Shown in pieces: positions 22,683 through 35,300 of a DNA stretch of 64,000 bases (within the stretch, counting starts at the first letter, position 1; every line of letters begins with the position of its first letter). This stretch comes from Hippopus hippopus. Its lineage: Eukaryota > Mollusca > Bivalvia > Cardiida > Cardiidae. The stretch is taken from assembly GCA_946811185.2 (NCBI GenBank), contig OX328099.1, positions 69,816,714 to 69,880,713 on the forward strand, in the 5' to 3' direction. The position numbers and the translations under genes are program-made. A model generated the notes under the pieces. It did not search any database. It saw only the letters and a program-made list of their open reading frames with translations, and was not told where the DNA came from.

Positions 22683-22690
22683 TATATAAA
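22683..22690 (+). promoter_or_regulatory. TATA box of the lipid transfer protein gene
   Basis: TATATAAA lies 66 bases before the ATG at 22756. A start about 30 bases downstream (near 22713) would give a 5' leader of about 40 nt in exon 1. Confidence 0.6.
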
Positions 22691-22755
22691 GGCTTAGTCG
22701 TGTGCCACCCAGATCAAACCTAAACGCGAGCCTGAAACCTGTTGATAGCTCCAGA

Positions 22756-23381
22756 ATGGGGCTCAAGTTATTTTTTGTCCTAGCCTTTCTGGCAGGAACA
22801 CAAGCAGGTTAGATTTAAGTTGTTTGGATTTTTTTTTTATTTTAAATCTTTATCATTTTAACATTGTTTTCGTTTTATTTATTTGAATTTTTTTCCTTTT
22901 CTCGTATGATTCTGCATTTGTTTCTTCTATTGTCGTTTTGTAAGGTAACTGTCGATTAAATATGCGCTGATTTATTTGGTATTTTCTATACTTTTCTCCA
23001 TGTACTCCTATTTCAATATAGGATGTTTTTGTTGTTGTTGTTGTTGTGCTAGATTAACACATTGTATATTTTGATAAAATAACTTGAGACTTGAAATTCC
23101 ATCTAGAGTAACCATTTGCTTATACCTAAACACTTTGCGGTTTTGATTTGGGCTACTTTTTCAGCGAAAAAATAGGAATTAAAATCAGATTTTTCGGGAA
23201 TACCAAATGTTCTTTTAAGTCGCTTGTACAACGCTATGCAGTTTTCGCCACATTTTTGTGTATTGATATTTCCTATATGAAAGTCAGAAATTAGACTTTG
23301 ACTATCAACCTTTACTAAACAATATTTCAGGTCCAATACAAGAAGTGGCAATAGGTGAACAATGTTCGACACAATGCACAG
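22756..23381 (+). CDS. Lipid transfer protein exons 1-2: signal peptide
   Basis: Exon 1 (22756-22807) encodes MGLKLFFVLAFLAGTQA, a basic start, hydrophobic core and small residues at the cleavage point: a classical secretion signal of about 17 residues. The ATG is the first after the TATA box and leaves a leader of only about 40 nt. Exon 2 (23331-23381, 51 nt) encodes the mature start, with two cysteines in the pattern CSTQC. Both introns are phase 1. Intron 2 holds a CT microsatellite just after the donor and long A runs. Confidence 0.88.
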
Positions 23382-26300
23382 GTATGCGCTCTCTCTCTCT
23401 CTCTCTCTCCCTCTCTCTCTTTGGAGATTTATTTAAGTCTTCTGTTGCGTTTGCTGTACCGAACAAAGTAGATCTATATAAAAAAAAAAAAAACAAAGAC
23501 AGAAAAAAAAAAAAAAAAAAGAATAATAATAATAATAATAAATGAAATAGAACTAGCTCGGCATGAAAAATGTAGGAAACACTCTTGTGGTTAAAACTTT
23601 ATATAGCATTAGAATTTTAATCTAAGACCAAAAAAAAAATGTCCTTCCATTTATCGCCTGCCGTAGAAAAAAATTCATTTTCCAGTATTGATCGGTCATG
23701 TTTGACATTGTTAGTCTTGCCGAAGTACGTTAAACTTTGTCAATGTTTAATTGCAAGTATTCATTGTTGTTGTTGTTTTTGTTGTTTTTTTTTTGCCATT
23801 GCTGGTTAATTAACTGCCAAAATAAATTATGGAGCAATTTAACCATTTATTTTTCAAATTATAGAATTAAAACTTAAAATTCCACCACTTGGCCTTTTCA
23901 TTTCGAATATGTTTAAAACGAATATTTAAATATATTCGAATATAAAATCGAACATTCGGAGACCATTTCTGTATTCGTTCCCAGTCCTACTTTTAACACA
24001 TGCAGCTATAAGTAAGACTTCAGTCGTGCTTTGATGGCTACTTTTGTTTTACTTTGGTTTCAGTATCAAACCAATTTAACTACGAACCCGGAACGACCTA
24101 CGAGTACAAATACGATAATGAGATTAGAACAGCTATTCAAGGTGCCTCTGAAGATCACGCTGGATTTCATTTGTCGGCGACAGTTGCTATGGAATTTATC
24201 TCCAAATGTGAAGCTGTAATGAGGGTACGATCTTTTTACAGGACACAAAAAGCATGTTTATTCCAATTCATTTCCACGTTTTTTCAGTTTGAATTGAGAG
24301 GATATCCAGCCAGCTTCACTGAATTAATTTGATAATAGTTGATTGATTTGATAAGTGGTCTTTTACGCCGCTTTCAACATTATTTCAGTCATATCACGGC
24401 GACAGCTCAACTATTCATGAATTTCCAGGGTTTCACCAGCACAACGCTAGGGCTCTGAAGTGCCATGCCAAAGTACATTAGATAAATAGAAAACGAAATA
24501 GTTATTGAAAATTATAACACCTATTTATTGGGGTATGATATGTTTAAACTTGTAAATCTAAATGTCCTTTTTCATCCTCAGACCATCAATTTGACTACTT
24601 ATTTTTTAACTTACGATAAGGAGTGAGATACATGACGTGAAAACAGGTCTGAAACAGAACCAATTTGTTAGTATCTAAAGTTATATTTTACAGGTCACAG
24701 ACGTATCTCTAAAAGAACACGATCCAGAGACCGCCAACATGAAGGATACTACAGCTTTGCTCGGTAAAATGTTGGAACAAAACCCAGTCAGAATATCATA
24801 CCAAGACGGAAACATCGAGGAAATTTGTCTGTCTGCTCCTGAAATCCCAGAAGTGCTTAACATCAAGAAAGGAATTCTGTCCGCTTTCCAAATCAGCATG
24901 TCTGATATGAACAAGGACGAAACAGTAACTGAGGTATGTCAAACTAGATGCCTACTCTTCTATTTTCAGTTAAAAGAATAATTATAACTGATGGCATCTT
25001 TCTTTAGTGAATGAAAGCGGCACTCGCCTTCAATGTACTTCATGACGTCTACCTTAAGTACATTAAAGCCATCGTATAGTACTAAAAAGACTAACGACTG
25101 AGGACAAGACTAAAAAACTTTTTGGCTTCGTATAACATGCACTTTTGTTACTATAGCTAAGAAAATAATGAACTGTAAGAAACCAAAAAATCAAACTGAA
25201 TTGTTGTTTTATTTGTTTTGCAGGACGATGTATCTGGAAAATGCGAAACCAACTATACAGCGTCAGATAAAGGCTGGTATCACAAGACTATCAAGAAATC
25301 GAAAAATCTTCTAGGTTGCACTGATCGCCACGACTACCGATCTTCCATTCAAGGAATTCCATACAAGTCAAATTCAGTGAGTGGTTTTGAGATGTTTTGT
25401 GGTTGAAATTTTCAGCTTTCCTTCAGAAGATAAGACAGATATTGATACCATTGTGTCAAAATATCAAACATGTATACAAATATAGCCATCTTTGCAATTT
25501 CAGAAAATCCAGACTCTCCCTCTAGTCAGGAGTACTCACGATTGTGAACATGAGGTTATTAAAGCAACAGGTCGTTTAGTAAATGCTATGTGCCAGGAGA
25601 AACACTTTCTTGCTCCCTTCTCTAGAAAAAACAGCGGCGCAGTTACACATAACACACAGAAACTTTCTTATGTAAAGGAATACAGAGAAAGATCTCAGCC
25701 AGGTCAGTTTTTAATTCTTTCATTAATTTTACATTAACCTTTTGACAGAATCTTTTATCCATAAGATATCTTCCATAAGGATTGTCCTGAAATCTACGCT
25801 GTAAATACCAGTCATCATTCATAGAATATGAAAATTTATTATTACCATTTTTATGATTATTATTGTTACTATTATTGTTATTATTTATCCAGTTGTTGGA
25901 AGCTTTACGCAATGGCTTTACGCAATGACTTTCAAAATATTCTCAGTCCTTTGTTTAAAATATAGGACTTTTATCTCTAATCGTTTTTTTTCCTGATTAC
26001 CAATAGTCCCAGTTAAGTCAAGAACAACACTGACTTTCGACCATGCAAACGGCAAGATCTCAGAACCAACCGTCAAAGACCTTGAAAGCAAACTTATGGA
26101 TATATGCGCATCTACGAAACAGGGTGTTAAAACAGACACACCCAGTCTCTTCACGTCTCTGGTTAACATAATGAAAAACATGGACTCTGCTTCTATGGCA
26201 GCTGTGTACAAGAAGATCAAAGCAAAGACAATTTGTTCTGCTAACAATGACAGAGTAAGGTAAGAGCCCCTTTATTACGCATCTTATAGAATAGCTGGAA

Positions 26301-29300
26301 AAGGCCTGATTTTTCTTTAAACAATAATCTTGTGCCCGTTTTGTAACCCAAAATTCTGGCCGGAGGCTAGAAGTCGCCCGACCGACGGCTATCCGTTAGA
26401 TCTTTTTATGTTCAAGCAATACTGTCCACACTTTTAGTACGCTTTTCTCAAACTTTTCCAGCTTTTTTTTACTATCAATAGCATGAAGTCTATTAAAAAA
26501 GAAATAGACTCATTTACAATTGAAAATTTATGTATTTTTATAAAGGTAATAAGGTGCACACAACGTATTGGAGTATTTTGAAACTTGCAGAGAACACTTT
26601 TGTCATCAAGGGGTTGCATCCTATTGAAAAAGGAAAAAATGTGGCCATAGGTTTAGGGAAAAGTGTGAAAGCCTTATGGCCTTGGCTTAAAGCCAAACGA
26701 AAAACTCCCATCCTTACCCAACCGTCCACCTCTAAAACAGAATAGTTTTCTTTCGTTTGTTTGTTTGTGTGTTTGTTTGTTTTTTGCTTTTTGCACCTGA
26801 TAACTTATAAAAATAAAAAATCTTTGAAAATAAACCAAATTTCCTCAAAATTTCGTCGAAAATTCAGATTTTTTTTTAAGGGGGCAGGGAACCATGACTA
26901 TTTTACTTTCATGCATATGGTTTCCTGAAAAAGGTTTTCTATCTAAATTACTCAAAGAGCAAAGAAGATACATAATGACCTAATAAAACAGTGTTTTTCT
27001 TTACAGAAAATTCTTTCTGGACGCAATTCCTCTCACGAGTACTCCAAGTGGATTGAGTTTCATGGTTGATATGCTACAGGACAATGAAGTATCAGGTTTA
27101 CAAGCTGATATGTGGTTGACCACCTTGTCTTTCATTCAGGAACCAACCATGGATATGCTGACAACGGTTAAGGTACAGTTTTCCTTATCATGTATAGAAT
27201 TTTTAAAATATGTACCTGGTGAATTGAAATGTTAGATAGGCAATTGTATGTAATACCTAATGTCAACATTTTGGCTTATAACATTTTCGTTTAACTTATT
27301 TTTTAGCCACTGCTGTCTCTAAAGGAGAATACAGAAAAAGCAATGTTGGCCGTCAGCTCTCTTGTCCACAGTGTATGCAGAAACAACTTCGAATGTGAAA
27401 ACAGTTTGCCGGTCCGAAAGATTATTGCTGTCTTAGACTCCAAGATCGGTAACTGCAAAATATCAAAGACAAACTTCAACACAGTGAGTATATTTATAAC
27501 TATCACAGCTATTTCTTTTCAAGCCTTCCTTAGAATCTACCGGTTATTAGCTAAAGACTGTTTGATCCCTTATCTCTTTCTTACTTTCTTACTTTCGTCG
27601 TGGCTGCCAATGATAAATTTCAAGGGTCATAATACACTACATTGCAGATCCTTTATGCCCTGAGAGCTATTGGAAATGCTGGTTTCGGTACAAGTGCTAT
27701 TCCAACCCTTGCCAAATGTATCAGAATTATTAACAATCCAACTGAAATCCGTCTATCAGCAATTGAGGCCTTCCAGAGAATACCATGCACAGCAAACGTA
27801 AGTAATGACATCAAATTTACGCTATACATGATTTCATCTTCCTTAAACTTCTATTGATCGTCTAAACACAGCAGTAAATGCTATCAAATATGAAACTCAT
27901 TTCTACAATCCTCCGAGCTATTGTCATATTATATAAATGAATGAAAGTACCAATGGAATAAGATTTTGTTGCTTCTAATAACACTGGTAAACAATGTGAC
28001 AATACTATGATTACTATGAAATGTACTAATATCTGAGAATTCTTGGTAACATATTTTAACCCATTTGGTTTTCTTCACGTATATCTTTATATATCGGATA
28101 ATTTTCTGGCAATTACTTATAGAAGATTACTGCAATGTGAATTTCAGAAACAACCAATTATGGCCGTATTCAGCGATAAAGACGAGGACTCCGAAATAAG
28201 AATTGCAGCATACAAATCCATTATGGCGTGTCCATCAAGTGATGTTCTATCAAAAGTCAAAACTGCCCTTGCCTCAGAAGAAGTTAACCAGGTGGGTTCT
28301 TACATTTGGTCCCACCTGACCAATCTTATGGAGACGTCGGACCCTCACAAGCAATCCATCCGAGCTATTCTTGAAGATGAACGCCTACAGAAAGAATTCA
28401 ACCTTGATAACAGGAAATTCTCAAGGAACTATGAAAAGTCCTTGTTCATTGAAAAGCTGAATACTGGAGTTACAGCAGAAGGCGATCTCATTTGGTCATC
28501 AAAATCCTTTATACCAAGGTCTGTAATGGTAAATTTGACCGTCGACTTGTTCGGAAATGCAGTCAACCTTTTCGAGATTGGGGGTCGTGTAGAAGGTCTT
28601 GAATTCTTTTTGGAATCCTACTTCGGACCCAATGGTTACTTCAGTGAAAAAGACGTCAAGACGGCTGCATCTGAAAGAGCTCTGGAACCAATCAAGGCTG
28701 ACAAAGCATCCAGGATAACAAAAAGAGTGAGTACAATAACTTATGTTTACTCATAAAACAAAGATAAACATAAACTGGTTATAAAATTACGTGTATCATG
28801 TCAAAAATTCGCAAATGCTGTATATGTAACTTTCTTATGACATTCAGTTATATTCTATATTGCAGATGACATCAATGATGGATGAATTGCGAGGTTCAAT
28901 GTATATGAAAGTTTTCGGTAATGAACTAAGGTACATGAATTTCCAAGACCTGGATTCATTAAGATTTGGCGACAACATCAACATCATTGATATGATGATG
29001 AAACTGGCCAAGGAAAACTCATATCAATTTACCCACAGCACAATGTTTCTGGACAGTAGTTTTGTCACTCCAACTTGCTCTGGTTTCCCACTAAACCTCA
29101 CGGTAAATGGCACAGCAACAATTGATCTTCAAGCGAGCGGAAAGTTCGACGTTATGAAAATGGCACAGACTAAGCCTACATTGGACATCCACGGCATCAT
29201 CAGACCAAGGTTTATATTTAATTTTCTTTCGGCACAACTTGTTATAAAAGATCTTCGGCTGAAGTAGTGATGATCATAGCTGTTGTTTCTTAAATCTAAG

Positions 29301-32300
29301 GATTATCTTTTTTGACCGTTTGTGCAAAATATTGCAAAAAACTTAGCATAGAACGAGAAAGAATTTCAAACGGTATTACTTAATTTCGATGCGTCTGGAT
29401 AATTCTCTAATATATATTATAAACAAACTTCATAATTTTTGTTCCTAGAAAAATACAACCCTAAGTGTTAAAATATTTCCGGCTTCTTTTCGTTTCTTTT
29501 CTATAGCTCTGCTGTTGAAGTTTCAAGTTCTATGAGTGTGGACGCTTTTGTAACAAAAGTTGGCCTTAAAATGGTATCAAATCTTCATTCACGAACATCC
29601 GTCCAGGGTAAAGTCAGTCTTACAGAGGAGAAAGCACTGAATGTCGAGTTTGATCTTCCCGAAGAGCAAATGGACATCTTTAGCATAAAGTATGTTCCTC
29701 TGATTTATTTGTAATTGGAATTTAGCTCTTATACAATTTAGTTTTATGACATGATTAGTCTTCTCATTTAATACTCTAACAGCTTAATCAAGATCAAGAT
29801 TACTCTAATGTTACAGCTTTTTCAAAGTAGATTATTAATTTGCTCTTTTTCTTCGTGTCACATTAAATGCCAAATTCAAAGCTTTTTTTCACTGGTTATT
29901 GTGATATTCTTTCAATTTTATAATCATTTTAATCATCAGGTCATCTTTCTTCACTGTTCATCGGAATCTGGAACGTGAACAAAAAATGATCACTGAAAAC
30001 CGGAAGACAAAAACATCATGTACGGGTTCAACACTTGCCAAAATTACAGGCCTAGAGCTCTGTGGAGAAATCAGCTACCCTAATGCCTCTAAGGTAGAAA
30101 GTGCGCCATACTTCCCAATGACAGGCCCGGTGAATATGGGAATCTCCTTGTATAAGAGAGACAGTCTCACTGGCTACAAACTCCAAGCCAGATCGACGCA
30201 TGTAAGTACATCTGTGGAGATACCTTTTAATTTAAGATACATTTCTAAAGAGGAAAATGTCTGGGAAAGTGTTCTCTTTCTTTCTCTCTCTCTCTCACCC
30301 CCCAAATTACAGGTAAGTAACATGCAATAGGACTTTCTTACATGTATCTTAATGTCTACTTAATCACAAGATATCTAATCTTATCGCAAATCAGTGTATT
30401 ACTGACTTTCTCCGATGTCAATCATGTTGACCTTCACTGACATTCACCATTCACTTTGACTCAATATTCTAGACATATTAAATACTTCTTATTTCAGACG
30501 GCAAATGAAAATATTCTTCGAATGGCATTCTCTACGCCTGGTTCGAAGGTAGACAGAAGTTTTGCTGTGGACTTAAACCTTAACAAAGTTGACAATACAT
30601 TTGAATCAAGTTTCAGTTCACCATGGAAACGAGCAGATTTCAAAGGTATATGTTGTTGTTTATCTTATAATGCATACTTTATCATGATATACCTTTGCCT
30701 ACCTGAAATTTTGTACGGCCAGACATTTTATAAAACATTTTTTTGGGGGGGGAGGGGAGGGGTTAGGTAAGAAAATTTAATTGATAGATCAAGAGGTTTT
30801 CATTTTCAAATTTGTATAAAAAGTATAAAACTACAGCAAGTATATAGTTGAAATTGTTAATTTATTGTCACTATATAAATTACATAAATCACCATATTGC
30901 GAGTTACATACGATCGATTTACGTTCACATTATAGGTACCATGACTAATAATAGGAATCTAAAAGAAATCCATGGAAAGTTTAACTGGGATGGCACCTTG
31001 CGGTATGAGGTAAAAGCTTCCTTAGCATCAGAAAAGTCAGGACCTGGCATGGTTTACACCCCATCAATAACCATTAGATCTCCAAACAAAAGTCCAGTTG
31101 ATTTTGTTGGTACTATAAAATATGCTCCTTGGAAACTCTTTGACAGCGAGATGACGCTAACAGGAATGACAGCAACGCCTATCAGAGTCGAAGGTAAGAC
31201 TTTCTCAGTATTCTCAGGCAGGTAATTATGTTGAACAAATTTGAAATGGGTTATAGACTCTTTTCTCCTGTATTATTCCACGAATTAGAATATCAGCATC
31301 GATAAGGTGTTGGCGATATATTTTAAGCTCTGGTCACTGTATCTGATTATTTCATGTGAAACTTTCCATTACTATCGCCTTCATTTGCAAATATTCTTCG
31401 TTTTCACTTGTAGGATCCCTAATGAACAAACTAAAACTGATGAAGGCAAGTGCATCAGTCCAACTGGATAAAAAGAAAGCTTACAGTATTGATACGTCCG
31501 TACAGAAAATCCTTTATAAAAAGAAGGTCAACTACAAGCCCATGATTTCAATTCGAATACCATCCGCAGAAGTTTTTCTGTTTGGAGGAAACTTCATTCA
31601 TACCTATGGCAAGAATATGGAACTCCAAGCTACCCTGGACAAAGTTGTTTCACAGCCTGTTATTTTAAAAGGTATTTTTTTTTATTCATCTTTAGATAAT
31701 ATACTGACTTTAAGATAGTTAGATATTGAGTTTATCATCATCTTGTATTATTATTTTTACTATGATTATCGAGCTATTTCAATAAAGATTACGACTGTTT
31801 TACCCTCATTTACAGCCAAAGTTGTCAAAAAAGAATACAGACGTAACAGGGATCTGTACAACATCAAGATGGATCTCCGCTCAAGACCAGTGGATATTAA
31901 ATTGCAAACCAAACTTGACAACAGGAACATGAAAACCATCGCTACAGACATTGATTTTACCTACGTAATCCGCAAAATTGCTCGAGACAACATCAAATTC
32001 GTGTCAAAGGTTATAAACTTAAGCAGCAAATCTCTGACGAAGGCAAAGGTTTCCTTGTAAGTATAGCAAGTAACAAGATGTTAATTATGAAACGATACTT
32101 AAGAGTTGAAATTCAAAAGCACTATAATAAGTTTTGTCTACAATGTTCTTACTTTTCCTTGAAGGTATTGCCAGTAGATGAAATAATTATTATGGAACGA
32201 TACTTGAGAGTTGTAATTCAAGGCTCCATATTCATGTGTTTCTATAATTGCTTACTTTTCTTGTAAGTTTTGCAATTCAACGAAATAATAATTATGAAAG

Positions 32301-35300
32301 GATACTTGAAAGTAAAAATCCAAAGCTTCCATGTTAACCTCTATTTCCATAATTTAGGACCTTTCCTTGTAAGTTTTGTATGTTGACGAAATAACTGCTT
32401 TTAAACGATTCTTGAAAGTCAAAACTCAAAGGCTTCATATATTTTTAATCAATTTTATCAAAACAGTTGCAATTTGAACTAAAAATGAAAGAAAGAAAGA
32501 AAAAGAAAAAAAGAAGAAGAAGAAAAAAAAAAAAAAAAAAAAACGGCTATATTATTCTATGAAACAAAGATTTTAAAGAGCTGTATCAAAATGTTCTTTT
32601 AGAAACCTTGCTTCAAAACGGAACCCGGACTATAATTTCAAGATGTTGGGTAACATCAATCATAACAAGAAACATTCCGAGGTAGACACAGATCTGTTTT
32701 TCGGGAAAGATTTCAAAGACACATCGAAACAAATCAGTTTGTCAGCTGCACTGGACAGAGCTTTGAAAAGCTGGACAGAGTCTTCAATGCAATTTAAAGG
32801 ACAAATGCGGAAAGGAAATGTAAGTAAATGGATAATCATACCATTATGCATTTGGCGATTACAGTCCTATGAATATGAAATGCAGATTACTAATAATGTG
32901 ATCATTTTAAGCTGAAAACACTTTCTAAAGCAAGCGGTCCTTCGATGTAGATTCAAGTAACTTTTACGAGTGACCAGTGGGCATAGATTCAAAACAGTAG
33001 TCAATTTTAGGCTACTGATAAAGAATTTTTATGAGACTTAAATGAAGATAAGATCTACATCTTTTACTAAGACCTATGTTGATAGTACTAAAATGAATTG
33101 TCTGATCCGGACGATTCATATGAGTGAAAATAACATGGGTCTTTAAGGATTACCAGTGATCTTAGAACGATTTAACCCTTATTAGTTGGACATGTGTATC
33201 TGAAAGCAATGGTTTGCCTAAAGACCCAATAGCGGCCAAAAGCACATTTTAAAATGCATTTAAATTTAAATCATGCCATATAAAAGTTTGGACAATGTTG
33301 TGAAGATGAAAATCTGTTATTGTGTGGCCCGTCCACGTGATAGTCGATGCCAGTAAAATGATTTCTGAAATCAGGCAAAAAAGTAAACGAAAGACAGAGT
33401 GACCTTCCCAACTTTTTAACCTATGTTTGAAATTAATTTCTGTGACAGCGACTTACGCTTAGACCAACCGTACAGTGAGAGATAGTCATCTTTACAATAA
33501 TTTCCACATTTTTAAATGGTTTGATTTTATTGAAATGCGTTTCAGCACCCGCTTTATTTACTTCTGGCAGCTATTGTTACATTATATAGGCAATCACTAA
33601 GACAGATTTGATTGCATATTGCAGAAGAATTCACTGTTTACATATAATTTAATGTTTATTTCCAGGATCTCAGACTCGTTGGCAGAGTTGAGCATGCACA
33701 CACTAAAACTTCTCTTGACAATACCATGACTTTCCGTGTGAATGGCGAAGGCGTATCTACGTCCTTAAAATTGAAAGATGCATCAGACGCTTTGAAAAAT
33801 ATGGAAGGCAACTTTGAACTTTCGATTCCTGGTAAGACAGTTACAATTTCACAGACCATTGTTGAGGCTAAGCCAAGCCAATTCACGAGCACCATGACAG
33901 CACAGATCGGTAAAGCCAAGAACACTATTGTAACAAAATGGGAGAAGCCATCACCAAGAAGTCTTATTTTATCATCAAGCATGAACGTCGCTGGTATGGA
34001 ACCAGTCCGTCTTAGTACAGAATACACTCTTTCACCATCTTTGTACAAGGTTCATGCTGCATTTTCCCATGGAAAATTCAATTACAGTGCTTCTACATCG
34101 GCTAAGTTTTCAGACAGCAACACTGCCCAGATCTCAGTGGATATTGAAACTCCAACAAGGCGTATTGTTAGTAACATAGAGTCAAGAAAAGAAGGAGAAA
34201 GGGTATCTGCACAAGCTGATTTCAGATGGAATGCGGATAGAGATGACAGGAAACGGATTATATTAAGCGGTAATCTATTGGCACCATCGCCGAAAAACAT
34301 TGATGGGTCTATTTCTATTCAGCATCCTTCCCTGGCGCTTGGTGTAAACCTTAAGCACTCTGTTGGGTCAAAATACTCCTCAAAGCTTGAAGTTCAAGTG
34401 GACAATAGTCAGTTCTTCCTCATTGACACATCTTTTGGATCCTACACAAAACCAAAGGGAAAGGAAATTGCAGGTACAATTGATATGAAAACACCGTTTA
34501 AAACTTTGAAGACGCTGACAATTGAAATGAATCAAGGAATTTACGATGCTAAATACGAAACCAATCTTGATCTAAAATGGAACCCAAACAACGTTTTGTC
34601 CTCCAAATTTACAATCAAGAGACCATTGTCTTCAAGGCAAGTAAATGTAGAGCTGATAGCCAAAACACCATTCAAAGTAATAAGAACTGTTCATGTCTCT
34701 CTGGTTAACAAAGTAAAAGATGGTATGTTCACAATTGCCAAGCTTAACTGGAATAGACAATCTGTTCAATTGGACGTCACACTTGCCAATAGAGGTAATG
34801 CACAAAAAACAGATCTTCAAGGCCAGATAGACGTCAAGACATCTTTCCGAAATATGAAGGAAGGCACAATGAAAATAATCCACACAGGCGAAAGGGGACA
34901 ATATAAATCTGAGGCCAAATTAATGATGAATAAGAAACAGTATGGCGTCGAAAGCGAAATAAACCATGAGAGGAACGGTTGGACCGTCAAAAACAACGGT
35001 CAACTGACTGCCTTTACACCAAATGACAAAATAACAGCCACCTGGGATCACCAAAATACTTATAATGATATAACAACGACATCGGAAATGAAATGGGGCA
35101 AACAACTCGCCACAGTGAAGTACAGTGCTCTTCGGGACTTTAAATCACAAAGTGGAAGACTGTCCTCTGCACTAGAAGTACAACTACCCTTTACAAACCT
35201 CAGGGATATTGTTTTCCAGATAAATCATGAGCATAAGCCAGGTCAGATTTTCAGTAACATGAAATTAGAATCTGAGAGAGAACCAATCGCATTCGTAGAT

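Noticed and set aside
26530..26745. 71-codon open frame in intron 7
   Set aside because: No splice sites fit the gene's phase and no recognisable motif; treated as chance.
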